A stretch of 64,000 nt of DNA from the NCBI GenBank assembly GCA_013215385.1, contig JABSOY010000019.1, positions 1 through 64,000 of the forward strand. The letters run 5' to 3'. The position numbers were made by a program, and so were the translations under genes. The notes beneath the pieces are model-generated. The model ran no database searches. It was not told the origin of the DNA and worked only from the letters and a program-made list of their open reading frames with translations. The number at the start of each line of letters is the position of its first letter. The stretch's first letter is position 1. This DNA is from Colwellia sp. GTDB lineage: Bacteria; Pseudomonadota; Gammaproteobacteria; Enterobacterales; Alteromonadaceae. Below, piece by piece: positions 48,486-58,945 of the stretch.

Positions 48486-49178
48486 TTAAGTGTATATTTT
48501 GTCCGCTTTATTAAACAACATCCAAGATGTTAAGACATACTTATCGCTTGATATGGGGACATTGCCTCGATGAGTGTGAGTAAAACCACAAGGAGCAATA
48601 ATCATAGTGCCTGCTTTAGGTTTAATGCTTTTTTCTTGATAGAAAAAGTCAGTTTCACCTCCCTCATCAACATCATTCAAATAAATGATAAAAAGCAGAT
48701 TTCTGTGTAACGCATCATTTTCACCTGCTTGCGGGTATATCTCAGAATGCCAGTAATTATAATTGCCTTTACCTTGTAGGTATTTTTGCGCATTAATAGG
48801 GGCTAATCTGAATAGATACTGTATTAAATTGATTAAATTAGGTTTTCCAATTTCTTCAAAATTATCAGCAGTTAATTGTACTGGCTGTTTAGTTACAGGG
48901 TGCTGCACTGTTAACGAAATGCCGCTAATTAAACTGAAATAATATTTATTTACATACTCAGCAATATGCGTTGTACAAGCATGTAAAATAGTTTGCAGTG
49001 CAGTTTGAAACTCGGGATGCTGGTTTAAATAAATATCTTGGCTAAGTTTTTTACTTACATCAACACCACCACCCGTACGGCCTTTATTTTTATGAGGGCT
49101 TTGTTCAAAATCCGCAATAAATTTTTTACAAAACTCTTGAGGTAGGGCATTAGGGTATATTTCAATAAAGTCAGTCAT
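48486..49178 (-). CDS. 2-oxoglutarate/Fe(II)-dependent oxygenase, prolyl-4-hydroxylase-like
   Basis: About 230 aa from the ATG at 49178 (MTDFIEIYPNALPQEFC, a usual family start); an upstream ATG at 49220 adds a hydrophobic stretch. The double-stranded beta-helix shows YWHSEIYP (iron His and acid), LLFIIYLNDVDEGGETDFFYQ, PKAGTMIIAPCGFTHTHRG (second His) and a Lys/Arg for 2-oxoglutarate in SSDKYVLTSW. The substrate (protein residue or small molecule) is unknown. It is divergent from the thioesterase gene. Confidence 0.83.
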   Translation of the reverse strand: MTDFIEIYPNALPQEFCKKFIADFEQSPHKNKGRTGGGVDVSKKLSQDIYLNQHPEFQTALQTILHACTTHIAEYVNKYYFSLISGISLTVQHPVTKQPVQLTADNFEEIGKPNLINLIQYLFRLAPINAQKYLQGKGNYNYWHSEIYPQAGENDALHRNLLFIIYLNDVDEGGETDFFYQEKSIKPKAGTMIIAPCGFTHTHRGNVPISSDKYVLTSWMLFNKADKIYT

Positions 49179-49316
49179 AGCTGTGATTGTTATTAATAAT
49201 AATGCTGATAAAACTAACATAGCGTTGTTTTATATTCTATAAACTTTGTTGCTGTGCTGTTCCTTAATGAAAAACGATGTAAAATAAAGCCCGATAAAAA
49301 TAGCGGTAAAAATTTG

Positions 49317-49715
49317 ATGTTTAGTGAAAAATTAATGCCAAGGTTTAGTGATACCGATGCACTTGGACATATAAATAATACTTTATTACCCGTATGGTTT
49401 GAAGGTGCAAGAGATCCTGTTTTTCGTTTATTTATGCCTGAACTCGATACAAAAAAATGGCAGCTGATTTTAGCTAAAATTGATGTGGAATTTCATGCGC
49501 AACTGTACTACGCACTAGAAATTGAAATTCGGACTTACATTGGCAGAATTGGTGGTTCTTCATTCACGGTTTACCAAGAAGCTTGGCAAAATAATATCAA
49601 ATGTGCTTCTGGTACTGCGGTTATGGTTCATTTTTGCTTTGAAAAACAATCGTCTTTAAAAATTCCTGAAATTATAAAGGAGAAAATGAAAGTGCACCTA
49701 TTTTCTCAAGAATAA
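49317..49715 (+). CDS. acyl-CoA thioesterase, 4HBT/YbgC-like
   Basis: About 132 aa from the ATG at 49317. The hotdog-fold motif PRFSDTDALGHINN, with the catalytic Asp and conserved Gly-His-x-Asn-Asn, begins eight residues later. A GTG at 49254 is open but gives an unlikely basic extension. Such enzymes hydrolyse short- or medium-chain acyl-CoA. It is a single gene ahead of ssb. Confidence 0.87.
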   Translation: MFSEKLMPRFSDTDALGHINNTLLPVWFEGARDPVFRLFMPELDTKKWQLILAKIDVEFHAQLYYALEIEIRTYIGRIGGSSFTVYQEAWQNNIKCASGTAVMVHFCFEKQSSLKIPEIIKEKMKVHLFSQE

Positions 49716-49889
49716 TGGTAGCTAGCTAAGATTAAAAATATTTATAAAAATGCGTGGAAAGCGAAGAATATTTTTATTCACAGTGATAGAATAATCGCCA
49801 CTTTAAAATTGCATCAACAAGTAACATCTTACTTGTTGATAACGTAAAATCAGTAAATAAAAATTTACGCACAAAGATAGGACTTTTTC

Positions 49890-50564
49890 ATGGCTGGTGT
49901 TAACAAAGTAATCATTTTAGGTAATTTAGGTAAAGACCCAGAAGTACGTTTTATGCCTAACGGCGGTGGGGTTGCTAACTTAACAATAGCTACATCTGAA
50001 TCCTGGAAAGATAAGCAAACTGGCGAGCAAAAAGAAAAAACAGAATGGCACCGTGTGGTTATGTTTGGCAAGTTAGCCGAAATCGCGGGTGAGTACCTTA
50101 AAAAAGGTTCTAAAGTTTACATTGAAGGTTCATTGCAAACACGTAAGTGGACAAACCAACAAGGCCAAGATCAATACACCACTGAAATTGTTGTACAAGG
50201 CTTTAATGGTACAATGCAAATGTTAGATTCGAAAGGTGGTCAAGGCGGCGCTGGTGGACAATCGGGCGGATTCTCACAGCAGGGTCAACAATCTGGTGGT
50301 TTTTCTGGACAGCAGCAGTCTGGTGGTATTTCTCAACAAGCACCACAACAAAATCAGCAGCCACAACAGCAACAGCAAGCATATAAACCTGCTCAGCAGC
50401 AACCTAGCTATAATCAAGGCCAGCAGCAGCAAGGTGGCTTTTCTCAACAAGCGCCACAACAGCAAGGTGGTTTTGCTAACCAAGGCCAACAACAAAATCA
50501 ACCCGCTCCTAAGGTGAATCCTCAAGAGCCAACGATAGATTTTGATGACGATATTCCGTTTTAG
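49890..50564 (+). CDS. ssb: single-stranded DNA-binding protein
   Basis: A 224-aa SSB, longer than E. coli SSB (178 aa). The OB fold covers about 1-110 ([43 protein letters not shown]). A long Gly/Gln-rich linker with repeated SQQAPQQ and GGFSQQ units follows (about 115-205). The acidic tip DFDDDIPF, which binds repair and replication partners, ends the protein. It forms tetramers on ssDNA. In related genomes it adjoins the uvrA-side MFS gene; here about 7.7 kb lies between. Confidence 0.97.
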   Translation: MAGVNKVIILGNLGKDPEVRFMPNGGGVANLTIATSESWKDKQTGEQKEKTEWHRVVMFGKLAEIAGEYLKKGSKVYIEGSLQTRKWTNQQGQDQYTTEIVVQGFNGTMQMLDSKGGQGGAGGQSGGFSQQGQQSGGFSGQQQSGGISQQAPQQNQQPQQQQQAYKPAQQQPSYNQGQQQQGGFSQQAPQQQGGFANQGQQQNQPAPKVNPQEPTIDFDDDIPF

Positions 50565-50613
50565 GCTCCGGATTGTCTTTTTTGTAAAGACAATATAAAG
50601 TAAATTATATAAG

Positions 50614-50637
50614 ACCTCGTTAATACGGGGTTTTTTT
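50614..50637 (+). terminator. ssb terminator
   Basis: ACCTCGT pairs with ACGGGGT (one T-G pair) around TAAT and is followed by seven T. It is 50 bp after the ssb stop. Confidence 0.82.
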
Positions 50638-51118
50638 ATATATAAATATTGGCTAAAAGGGCCTTGGATTTTTGTAAACTTTAGTCAGTCATTCACTGCG
50701 TTAATTCCTTATAGCAATTTACCACTTGTTCAGAATTTCATGAGCCAAAGTTATAATAAATATGAGTTACAATATCCGCGCCTTTTGACCCCGTTATTTT
50801 TAAAGTCAGAACATATGAATTAATTATGGGATAGTTCGTCTAGCACTCACATTTGAGTAGCTATTTTTACATGACGCCTTGAACGATATTTAAGTATCGG
50901 CTAATACTATTCCTCTTAATATATAGGTGATAGACAGCTAAATAAATAAATGAGATACGCTAAAACTAGTATCTTGGCATAAATGAATTTGAAACAGTAA
51001 ATTAGGCGAGTCGAGTACAAGTTGCATGGCAGATAAACACTGATAACTTTGAAGAGTTGTATCTCAACAATAAAACCATGGAAAGACACTTCCAAATTTA
51101 CGTACATTCTTAAGTTTT
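50638..51118. other. intergenic, no supportable gene
   Basis: About 480 bp between ssb and the split exported-protein gene. Short open frames exist on the minus strand but without ribosome sites or family resemblance. It contains the promoter of the next gene. Confidence 0.5.
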
Positions 51119-51130
51119 AAGGACAATACT

Positions 51131-51436
51131 TTGAATAAATTAATATATATATGCTTGATATGCATGACCTTTGGCGCTTATGCTGGAGATGGTAGCATCT
51201 CCCCCTCAGTACAAGTATGCGATATTGACAATAGAATCACCTCGGAAAGTTTAACTAAAGACCATTACAAAAATTCGTTATTCCTTCTTTCAGATAAATA
51301 CTGCATTAGAGAAAGAGTTTTCAGAAGCAATATTGATGTAAATATCGCATTATTACCTGAGGCTGAAGAAGTCTATCGCATTAGAGCTCGTTATAGAAAA
51401 GCCTATGGTTCACTAAATCACAACAAAATAAGATAG
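51131..51436 (+). CDS. exported protein, N-terminal part of a frameshifted gene
   Basis: A 101-aa frame starting at TTG, with AAGGAC 7 bp ahead. The first 18 residues (MNKLIYICLICMTFGAYA) form a signal peptide. The stop falls in TAAGATAG, while the other frame stays open through this point and continues into the next entry. The two halves together would give a protein of about 212 residues. No family is recognised. Either a real inactivating shift or a sequencing error explains it. Confidence 0.6.
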   Translation: MNKLIYICLICMTFGAYAGDGSISPSVQVCDIDNRITSESLTKDHYKNSLFLLSDKYCIRERVFRSNIDVNIALLPEAEEVYRIRARYRKAYGSLNHNKIR

Positions 51437-51447
51437 CATTTGTCGAT

Positions 51448-51768
51448 TTGTTTTTACAAAGAGCGACTCATTCCTATTACATTACCCCGCATGCTCCGGT
51501 AAATAGTGAAATGGTCGGAGTAGTATTTATGCGCTCGACTGGTTACGGTAAAGTTGTCGGCGAGTTTATTAGATTATTTGGTAAAGACCTAGACAATAAA
51601 GACAAGGCAGATTTTTACCTCAGCTATATTAATCGAAATAAGGGAAAGACAAAAGTTACCAATAAGCTAAGTAAACTTGTTGACTACGTGTTAGAAAAAC
51701 CTAAAAAAACATTACAGGGTAATAGCTCAATCGTTTCTATGAGCTTTGGTTACGACGACGAATTGTAA
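51448..51768 (+). CDS. C-terminal part of the same frameshifted gene
   Basis: A 106-aa frame that opens in a TTG with no ribosome site and no signal peptide. Its frame is already open across the end of the previous entry (KIAFVDLFLQRATHSYY), which supports one original gene. It is lysine-rich, ending SMSFGYDDEL. Not recognised; not likely to be translated alone. Confidence 0.5.
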   Translation: MFLQRATHSYYITPHAPVNSEMVGVVFMRSTGYGKVVGEFIRLFGKDLDNKDKADFYLSYINRNKGKTKVTNKLSKLVDYVLEKPKKTLQGNSSIVSMSFGYDDEL

Positions 51769-51812
51769 AAATTACTACTATTCGTTTAAGCTGGTAAAGC
51801 GATTCTCCGCTT

Positions 51813-52916
51813 TTATAGTGTTTTGAATTTATTAAGCCATTGTTCTTTATCGATACTTTTGCTATTAGTGCCGTTTGAAATAGCAGAGATGCACTCTTCT
51901 ACATGTGGGGAAAGTTCGTTCATATTATTATTAATTTGGTCGAGAATTTGACTAACACTATCTTGAAATTGTAGAGAAACAATAACCTCATCAATGGCTA
52001 CTTTTACTGATTTACTTTCTTCTTCTAACTGACCTGCAGATTCAATGATTTGTGTACCTGAGTTCCTATATTGTTCTACCACCATTTCTATGGTTTTTTC
52101 TGCATCTGCAATCAAAATTGCGTCTTGCTCTGTAAATTTTTGTGTTTTTTCTAGCGTATTAAATAAGGTGCTATTTACTTGCCCAATCCGTTCGGTAATT
52201 CTTGCGCCTGTTTCACCAGAACGTGTCGAGAGCGTTCTAACTTCATCTGCAACAACAGCAAAGCCACGGCCTGCCTCTCCGGCTCGTGCGGCTTCAATTG
52301 CAGCATTTAATGCTAATAAATTTGTTTGCGAGGCAATACCAGCCACTTCTTCGCCCATTTTTGATAATTCATCGGCTATCGTTGTTAAATTACTAATTTC
52401 AGAAAGTAATTCATCTCGGCCAGACATTGCTTCATTAAGTGAATGAATAATCTGATTTAGTTCAGTATCTGCAGTTTTCATCACATGTATTAAACCTGTT
52501 TCGCTATGCATATCACCGGATGTGGCTTGTGATGTTTCTATGGCAATATCGAGTTTGTTGCGAATAACAGCAAAAGTTTCAGAAAGTTCATTAATGGAAT
52601 TATTACCTTGATAACGAGCGAGCTCTAATTGTTTCGCCCAAGCGGGTACTATTTCAGTAAAAAGTGATAAATATTGGTGACTGCCGTCAGTAGATGTTTG
52701 ACTGTCTATGGCACTTTGCTGCGCTTGTTCAAGTTGTTGTTGAATGTTTACTGTGAATTTCTGATGAGAAGAGAAGGCAAAATATGAACTTGCCATAACG
52801 ATGAGTAAAAGAGGAGTCGCAAACCATGTTGATATTGAACTATTAAACCAAAAGATAATAAAACAAGCGATGATCGTCATTAAACTTAATGTTATTTTTT
52901 GCGTTTCTGAAGACAT
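51813..52916 (-). CDS. methyl-accepting chemotaxis protein without HAMP domain
   Basis: A 367-aa receptor with two adjacent helices at the N-terminus (about 9-26 and 30-47) and almost no periplasmic part. A linker and the conserved signalling tip follow ([45 protein letters not shown], near 190-230). It lacks a recognisable HAMP domain and external sensor, so it may sense membrane or internal cues. It converges on the split gene. Confidence 0.9.
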   Translation of the reverse strand: MSSETQKITLSLMTIIACFIIFWFNSSISTWFATPLLLIVMASSYFAFSSHQKFTVNIQQQLEQAQQSAIDSQTSTDGSHQYLSLFTEIVPAWAKQLELARYQGNNSINELSETFAVIRNKLDIAIETSQATSGDMHSETGLIHVMKTADTELNQIIHSLNEAMSGRDELLSEISNLTTIADELSKMGEEVAGIASQTNLLALNAAIEAARAGEAGRGFAVVADEVRTLSTRSGETGARITERIGQVNSTLFNTLEKTQKFTEQDAILIADAEKTIEMVVEQYRNSGTQIIESAGQLEEESKSVKVAIDEVIVSLQFQDSVSQILDQINNNMNELSPHVEECISAISNGTNSKSIDKEQWLNKFKTL

Positions 52917-53056
52917 TTTTTACCTTAATCAGCAAGATAATGTATTTAATAGCTTTAAATATAGTCAATATTTTATAAAAAGAGAGTTTTATCAGCGTTT
53001 TTTCAACGTATCAAGTGATATAAGGTAAAGGAGTTGGCTGGGTGAAATTTATTTAA

Positions 53057-53087
53057 TAAAAAACCTCTTAACAAAAGAGGTTTTTTA
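53057..53087. terminator. bidirectional terminator
   Basis: AAAAAACCTCTT and AAGAGGTTTTTT form a 12-bp stem around AACAA, with T-rich flanks in both senses. On the minus strand it ends the 63-aa gene at 53115. Confidence 0.85.
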
Positions 53088-53114
53088 TTGTGACATAACT
53101 TTTTAGCGACTTTC

Positions 53115-53306
53115 TTAGTAATAAGCGTCTTGTTTATTATGCGCTTGTGGGTCATAGATAATATCTTCAAAACCAACTTCGAAATTGTTATTTTCTTCGG
53201 TATTTGCCATATAAATAGTGCGGGTTGAGCCGTCAATCCAAGTGACAGTACCACTGCCCTTTTTACTACCACATTTCATACCAATATGAATGTCATTAAA
53301 TTCCAT
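53115..53306 (-). CDS. small conserved-type hypothetical protein
   Basis: A 63-aa soluble acidic protein, FNDIHIGMKCGSKKGSGTVT at the start, mostly beta in character like small barrel domains. A strong GAGGAGGA ribosome site 4 bp ahead of the ATG and a terminator right after show it is a real gene. No family assigned. Confidence 0.78.
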   Translation of the reverse strand: MEFNDIHIGMKCGSKKGSGTVTWIDGSTRTIYMANTEENNNFEVGFEDIIYDPQAHNKQDAYY

Positions 53307-53502
53307 TGTTCCTCCTCACCTGTGGTTTGGTTTGTTGCTGATTATACTTTCCGCCAGCTGATGATCGCGGCAAGTAATCATGTAGACATACTCTACTTAG
53401 ATGTAATACTTATTGATTAGTTCAATTTTCTTACTATCTATGTCTGTTTTTTAAACAGGGACATTTTATTATAGAGATAAAGTTAGTGAGGTCTATAGGG
53501 AA

Positions 53503-54627
53503 TTAAGATAAAAATTCACAACCAAGCACCGTTGGCTTGCTAGCCCCTGTAACCGCTGGGATATTGCCATAGATTTTTTTGTCATAAGCGAAAGCGAGCC
53601 ATGCAAATGCCATTGCCTCTAATGCGTTATTATTCAGGTTTAGTGCGTGTATTTTGTTAATGTGAAAATCATTAAGCTCTTGTTTTAAAAGCTTATAACA
53701 AAAGGTGTTATCTATTCCTCCACCGCAGAAGTAGACCTTTGCTGATGGCGATATTTTAACAATTTCTGCTGAAATTGAGCTGGCGGTAAGTGCAGTAAGG
53801 GTGGCCTGTATATCGGCAGTTGATAACTGTAAAGGCTGGATGAACTGCTCTAACCACGTAAGGGTGAAGTATTCTCGGCCGGTACTTTTAGGTGCGGGCA
53901 GTGAGAAATATTCATCAGCTAATAACTCAGCTAACAGTGCTTGGTTAATAGTGCCTGTTATCCCCCAGTCACCGTTATTATCGTACCTTTGCCCTGTATG
54001 CAGAAAACACCATGCATCTAAAAGCGCGTTACCTGGGCCGGTATCAAAGCCTAAAATACTTTTTGATGAACCAACTTTAGGCAAGAAGGTTAGATTAGCA
54101 ATGCCACCAATATTAACTAAGAAAGTGTCTTGTAAGTTTTTAGGTAATAAATACTGATGAAAAGCAGGAACTAACGGTGCTCCTTGGCCACCTAACGCAA
54201 CATCCTTTGTTCTAAAATCACCAATAACCCGAATGCCAGTTAATACCGCTAATGTTTGATTGCAGCCAATTTGTAAGGTAAAAGGAGCTTCAATATTGCT
54301 GTTTTTAGTGGGGCGATGACGAATGGTTTGGCCGTGATTTCCAATTGCAATAATGTCATCAGTGGTTAAGGTTTCTTGCAACAATAACTTTTTGATCGCA
54401 TCACCGAATTGGTGGGCAAGAAGTTTATCGAGTGAAAATGCTCTGTCTATTTCGTTATCTGAGGGTTGATAAAGGCCAGTTATTTTTTGTCTGGTAGCAT
54501 CATCGTAACCTTGGTAATAACTGGCAATGAGTTCGGTATTTCCCAAGCTAAAATCGACTAGGGCTAAATCAATACCGTCAGCACTAGTGCCAGACATTAT
54601 CCCAATATAAAACTTAGCTTTTGTCAT
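53503..54627 (-). CDS. anmK: anhydro-N-acetylmuramic acid kinase
   Basis: About 374 aa from the ATG at 54627 (MTKAKFYIGIMSGTSADGID, the family start); ATGs at 54645 and 54636 are also in frame. It phosphorylates and opens 1,6-anhydro-MurNAc in cell-wall recycling. Marks: GIMSGTSADGIDLALVDF (ATP-binding), IGNHGQTIRHRP, VIGDFRTKDVALGGQGAPLVP, NIGGIANLT, GFDTGPGNALLDAW and the catalytic region near CGGGIDN. Next to the mepM gene (18 bp), with which it may be co-transcribed, as in relatives. Confidence 0.95.
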   Translation of the reverse strand: MTKAKFYIGIMSGTSADGIDLALVDFSLGNTELIASYYQGYDDATRQKITGLYQPSDNEIDRAFSLDKLLAHQFGDAIKKLLLQETLTTDDIIAIGNHGQTIRHRPTKNSNIEAPFTLQIGCNQTLAVLTGIRVIGDFRTKDVALGGQGAPLVPAFHQYLLPKNLQDTFLVNIGGIANLTFLPKVGSSKSILGFDTGPGNALLDAWCFLHTGQRYDNNGDWGITGTINQALLAELLADEYFSLPAPKSTGREYFTLTWLEQFIQPLQLSTADIQATLTALTASSISAEIVKISPSAKVYFCGGGIDNTFCYKLLKQELNDFHINKIHALNLNNNALEAMAFAWLAFAYDKKIYGNIPAVTGASKPTVLGCEFLS

Positions 54628-54663
54628 ATTTACCATACTACTCATCTTGAGCTAAATAGATAA

Positions 54664-56034
54664 TTAGGGTGCTTGCATTGCCAATAATGCTTGTCTAGAG
54701 CCTGATAACTCTATTAACCGCTGACTGGCAAGTAAGGCGAATTCATCTTTATATTTTTTATTAATCGGTTTGGCATCAGGCAGTTTTACCGTTCGAGGGT
54801 TACGATGTACGCCATTTAATACAAATTCATAGTGTAAATGGGGGCCTGAGGCTAGACCGGTCGAACCAACATAACCAATCACTTGATCTTGTTTTACTCG
54901 TTGACCTTTTTTCACTGACGGGCGTTTATAGAAATGCAAATATTTAGTCACAATGCCATTACCGTGTTGAATAAAGACATAATTACCATTGTTTTTATTG
55001 TAGCCGGAATGCGTTACCTTGCCATTTCCTGCTGCCACCACTGGTGTACCCCTTTTCGCCGCATAATCAATACCGTTATGTGCTTTCCAGCGTTTTTGTA
55101 CTGGGTGAAAACGTTTTCTTTTAAAACTTGAACTTATGTATTTGAAATTAACAGGTGCACGTAAAAAAGCTTTACGCATGCTTCTACCATCTGGAGAATA
55201 ATATTCACCGTCAGAAAAACGTATGGCCTGGAAAGGGTCATCTTTATTAATAAACTCAGCGGCAAGAATTTTACCCGTACCGATGTAATCACCATTAATA
55301 TAGCGATTTTCGAAGACAACATGAAAGCTATCACCTTCACGAATATCTAAAGCAAAATCGATATCCCAGCCAAAAATATTAGCAAGATTGATTATTTGCC
55401 CATCGTTTAAGCCTGACTCAATACCGGCATTCCAAAAATTACTTTTAATAACGCCGTGAGCAATGCTCTCACGAGTCTCTACGGTTTTAGTTTCTTTGTT
55501 TGATTGGTATTTACCGTTATCAAGTAAGGTTACATGTAAGGTTTCTGTTTTTGAGAAAGGGTAGCTTAATGCTGCTAATTTTCCAGCTGAATTTTTGCCA
55601 ATCCGAAGGATATCACCAACATCTAATTTCTTTAATAACTTACTGTACTTCCCCTGAGCCGAACTAACATCGTGAGTCGTTCTAGCACTGTATCCAAGGC
55701 GTTTAAATATTTTTGCTAATGAATCGCCGTTACGGACTTTAGTTTTGTCCCAAGTTAGTGATTCATCAAACGTGCTAGCAAGTTGAATTTCAGTTGTCTG
55801 CTGCGATGTTTGTTGTTCACTCTTTTTTGGCGAGCTTAATGTTGTTTCTTGGTATGTAGGTAAAATTAAGTCGTAACGTTTGCCAACTTGCAGTGACGAA
55901 TCGTTAGTTTGACGGCTCGCGGTTGCCTTTTCTGAGGGGATAAGCAGCAATATCAACATGACTATGCTAAATGAGCTAATAATTACTTTATGCTGCTTTG
56001 GTAACTGTAAATAGAAATTTTGTATGCTTTTCAA
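54664..56034 (-). CDS. mepM: M23 peptidoglycan DD-endopeptidase, MepM-like
   Basis: A 456-aa membrane-anchored murein hydrolase: one N-terminal membrane helix (about 16-34), a LysM/OapA-type domain (about 90-155, VRNGDSLAKIFKRLGYS), a middle domain and a C-terminal LytM/M23 zinc peptidase. The zinc ligands are in HNGIDYAAKRG (His, Asp) and GPHLHYEF (HxH), so it should be active. It cleaves D-Ala-mDAP cross-links during cell growth. It is divergent from tyrS, with 257 bp between them. Confidence 0.93.
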   Translation of the reverse strand: MKSIQNFYLQLPKQHKVIISSFSIVMLILLLIPSEKATASRQTNDSSLQVGKRYDLILPTYQETTLSSPKKSEQQTSQQTTEIQLASTFDESLTWDKTKVRNGDSLAKIFKRLGYSARTTHDVSSAQGKYSKLLKKLDVGDILRIGKNSAGKLAALSYPFSKTETLHVTLLDNGKYQSNKETKTVETRESIAHGVIKSNFWNAGIESGLNDGQIINLANIFGWDIDFALDIREGDSFHVVFENRYINGDYIGTGKILAAEFINKDDPFQAIRFSDGEYYSPDGRSMRKAFLRAPVNFKYISSSFKRKRFHPVQKRWKAHNGIDYAAKRGTPVVAAGNGKVTHSGYNKNNGNYVFIQHGNGIVTKYLHFYKRPSVKKGQRVKQDQVIGYVGSTGLASGPHLHYEFVLNGVHRNPRTVKLPDAKPINKKYKDEFALLASQRLIELSGSRQALLAMQAP

Positions 56035-56291
56035 GAAATTACAACCTAACGTTAAACATATTAATACGACAACTATCGATTACTATATCAAAAAACAAGC
56101 TTTAGTAAAATTTTATTGCTGTTATAGCTAATATTATTGGGCTTTAGAGAGTAATTCTTTATCAAAAAACACCGGTCAGATAAGCAAAAAATAGAACAAT
56201 TGCTTTAAATTGAAAGTTAGGCTTTCAACCTAAGGCATTATTGCAGTAGAATCGGAGCATAAATTATGATGATATTTTTGGAGCTAAGTCG

Positions 56292-57497
56292 ATGACTGAT
56301 GTCAGCCAAGCGTTTGCTGAGATTAAACGTGGTGCAGAAGAAATTTTGCTAGAAAGTGAATTACTAGAAAAATTAAAAACCGGTAAATCGTTAAAAATTA
56401 AAGCGGGTTTTGATCCCACTGCACCTGATTTACATTTAGGGCATACCGTATTAATTAATAAGCTGCGCCAGTTTCAACAGTTAGGCCACGAAGTTATTTT
56501 CTTAATTGGCGACTTTACCGGTATGATCGGCGATCCAACCGGAAAAAATGTTACCCGCAAAGCGTTAACTAAAGAAGATGTACTCGCGAATGCTGAAACC
56601 TATAAAGAACAAGTATTTAAAATTTTAGATCCTGCTAAAACAACGGTAGCCTTCAATTCCACTTGGATGGATAAACTGGGCGCTGCTGGTATGTTAAAGT
56701 TGGCTTCTCGTCAAACGGTTGCTCGTATGATGGAACGTGACGACTTTAAAAAGCGTTATACCAGCGGACAGGCTATCGCCATTCATGAATTTATGTACCC
56801 GTTAGTTCAAGGTTGGGATTCTGTCGCGCTTGAAGCTGATGTTGAGTTAGGTGGTACTGATCAAAAATTCAATTTATTAATGGGACGTGAATTACAAAAG
56901 TCAGAAGGACAACGTCCACAAACAGTCTTGATGATGCCATTGTTAGAAGGTTTAGATGGCGTACAAAAAATGTCTAAATCATTAAATAATTATATTGGTA
57001 TTACGGATAGCCCGACAGAAATGTTTGGTAAAATCATGTCTATTTCGGATGTGTTGATGTGGCGCTATTACGAACTGCTTAGTTTCAAACCAATGGAAGA
57101 AGTAGCGGCATATAAAACAAAAATTACTGAAGGTATGAACCCTCGTGATGTAAAAATTGATTTAGCTAAAGAGTTAATTGCCCGCTTTCACAATGATGCT
57201 GCGGCCGAAGCTGCTCATCAAGAATTTATTAATCGCTTTCAAAAAGGCGCCATGCCTGATGAAATTGAAGAAAAAACTGTTAATACCTTAGATGATAGCG
57301 GTGTAATTGCGATTGCTAATTTGTTAAAAGAAGCCGGACTTACTGTTAGTACTTCAGAAGCCATGCGCATGATCAAACAGGGTGCGGCTAAAATTGAAGG
57401 TGAGAAAATCACCGATAATAAGTTACGTATTGCCTCAGGGACTACGGCTGTTTATCAAGTCGGTAAACGCAAATTTGCTAAAGTGACCGTTATATAA
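56292..57497 (+). CDS. tyrS: tyrosyl-tRNA synthetase, TyrZ-like class
   Basis: A 401-aa class I synthetase. The HIGH motif is HLGH (48-51) and the second signature is KMSKS (near 226-230), as in the shorter type-2 TyrRS group rather than the KFGKT of E. coli TyrS. A C-terminal S4 RNA-binding domain follows ([16 protein letters not shown]). A terminator comes right after. It charges tRNA-Tyr in the cytoplasm. Confidence 0.97.
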   Translation: MTDVSQAFAEIKRGAEEILLESELLEKLKTGKSLKIKAGFDPTAPDLHLGHTVLINKLRQFQQLGHEVIFLIGDFTGMIGDPTGKNVTRKALTKEDVLANAETYKEQVFKILDPAKTTVAFNSTWMDKLGAAGMLKLASRQTVARMMERDDFKKRYTSGQAIAIHEFMYPLVQGWDSVALEADVELGGTDQKFNLLMGRELQKSEGQRPQTVLMMPLLEGLDGVQKMSKSLNNYIGITDSPTEMFGKIMSISDVLMWRYYELLSFKPMEEVAAYKTKITEGMNPRDVKIDLAKELIARFHNDAAAEAAHQEFINRFQKGAMPDEIEEKTVNTLDDSGVIAIANLLKEAGLTVSTSEAMRMIKQGAAKIEGEKITDNKLRIASGTTAVYQVGKRKFAKVTVI

Positions 57498-57522
57498 TTA
57501 ATTGTTGTTTTTCAGTATTATT

Positions 57523-57548
57523 AAGCCAGTAATCTTACTGGCTTTTTT
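57523..57548 (+). terminator. tyrS terminator
   Basis: AAGCCAGTAA and TTACTGGCTT make a perfect 10-bp stem with a two-base loop, followed by T4-6. It is 25 bp after the tyrS stop. Confidence 0.92.
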
Positions 57549-57747
57549 ATTGGTAAAATAATACCAAAAAGATTTTAGTTTCAAGCATGCTCCAGATACT
57601 CGCGGCTAAAGACGTAATATTTTGTTTTTATCATTCTATAAGATAGCGATATCATAAAAGGTCAAATAACCTTCGTCTGTTTTCTTTACACTCCTCTAAA
57701 ATGCACTTTATTTATAGCTGTTTATGTGGGTTATCTTATTGTAAAGT

Positions 57748-58158
57748 ATGCATAAAATAATTTTGGAATGGTTTGTGCTTATTCATGATAAGACAACTTA
57801 TTGTCATAAACCGTCAATAATCACTCATATAAGCCGTAGAGTAATCATTTTGTTAAACCGTATGTTAAATAACATGTTGGGTAGAACGATGGAAAATAAA
57901 CCGTTCAGAGATACCTTGATTGAACGTCGTGACCTTTGCGTTGCAGGCGACGCTAGTGCTAACAGTGATTGGCAAAGGCTAACGCTAGCCCAGCGTTTTT
58001 CAGCGACAAGCTTAACTAAATATGGCTATGAACTTCTGTTTATTCGTAATTCATGCAGTGGCAGTACCGCCGTTATGGTTTTGCAAAATGGTACACCAGC
58101 CACGATTAGCGAAGAAGGCGATATTAATACTACACCGGATATCTACATACGGTCGTAA
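57748..58158 (+). CDS. hypothetical protein, start uncertain
   Basis: A 136-aa frame. The first 40 or so residues look less protein-like, and ATGs at 57862 and 57889 (MENKPFRDTLIERRD) are alternative starts giving 98 or 89 aa. The C-terminal part (RNSCSGSTAVMVLQNG, ISEEGDINTTPDIYIR) is soluble and compact. No family recognised. Single gene. Confidence 0.6.
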   Translation: MHKIILEWFVLIHDKTTYCHKPSIITHISRRVIILLNRMLNNMLGRTMENKPFRDTLIERRDLCVAGDASANSDWQRLTLAQRFSATSLTKYGYELLFIRNSCSGSTAVMVLQNGTPATISEEGDINTTPDIYIRS

Positions 58159-58348
58159 CGCGTAAGTTCAGCCCGTTTTTCTTACTTATCTAAAAATATA
58201 GCTTTTATGTTGAACAGTTCAATAATCGCTTTCTTAAGGTAGCAGCGATTAAATAGTTAGCGAATAAACTTTGCTATTCTCTCGACAAATAGTTGTTATT
58301 TTTTCTCAGCAAGGTAGTCTAAAACAATTCGTCGCTAGATAAAATATC

Positions 58349-58945
58349 ATGCTTATCCGTATAGTCACTTTATTTACCGTTTTTATTTGTATCGTAAGCC
58401 TGCTCACAGGTTGTACATCTTCTCGTCCTGCGATCAGCCAATTTCGCATAAACTTTAATTTTGCTCAAGTAGATAGCTATCGATTTTATGAGCGTAGTTC
58501 TGACTTTAGTGATTATCAAAATATCAACGACACCACTAGAAATAATATCGAACTCGCTATAGAACAGGTATTAGATAAAAATGGTTTTGTATATCAAGGA
58601 GAAGGTAAAGCTGACATTATTGTTACTTACTATCTCATTAATGATGGTCAAAACGTTATTAAGTACAACAAAGGCATTGGCTATTGCTCGTATTGTTTGC
58701 GGGGTGGTGAAGCACAGAGAAATAAAAAACCGTTCAAAATAATTCCTGGCGCTTTAATTCTGGATATCGTTAACCCAGAAACTGAGCGTTCGGTCTGGCG
58801 TAGTGTTTATGATTTAAAGATTAAAGTAGATAAGGATAATAGTCAGGAAGTTCAGTTAAAAATTTATAAAGCAATTGATATGATGATGAAAAAGTTTCCT
58901 TACGCTCAAGATCCGAAAACACTTAAATTTGTTGCGAATCGCTAA
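58349..58945 (+). CDS. DUF4136-type lipoprotein
   Basis: A 198-aa lipoprotein (lipobox LLTGC, Cys22). The mature part fits the DUF4136 pattern: FNFAQVDSYRFYE, NIELAIEQVLDKNGF, ADIIVTYYL, GALILDIVNPETERSVWRS. Function of the family is unknown; it is bound to the inner leaflet of an envelope membrane. Its stop overlaps the start of the next gene by one base. Confidence 0.82.
   Translation: MLIRIVTLFTVFICIVSLLTGCTSSRPAISQFRINFNFAQVDSYRFYERSSDFSDYQNINDTTRNNIELAIEQVLDKNGFVYQGEGKADIIVTYYLINDGQNVIKYNKGIGYCSYCLRGGEAQRNKKPFKIIPGALILDIVNPETERSVWRSVYDLKIKVDKDNSQEVQLKIYKAIDMMMKKFPYAQDPKTLKFVANR

Noticed and set aside
50274-50525. 83-aa leucine-rich frame antisense to ssb
   Set aside because: Produced by the glutamine codons of the SSB linker read backward.
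50916-51107. 63-aa hydrophobic minus-strand frame
   Set aside because: No ribosome site, no family, and lies in a region with only short frames.
53003-53272. 89-aa frame overlapping the 63-aa gene
   Set aside because: Shadow in another frame; crosses a strong terminator and lacks the GAGGAGGA site.
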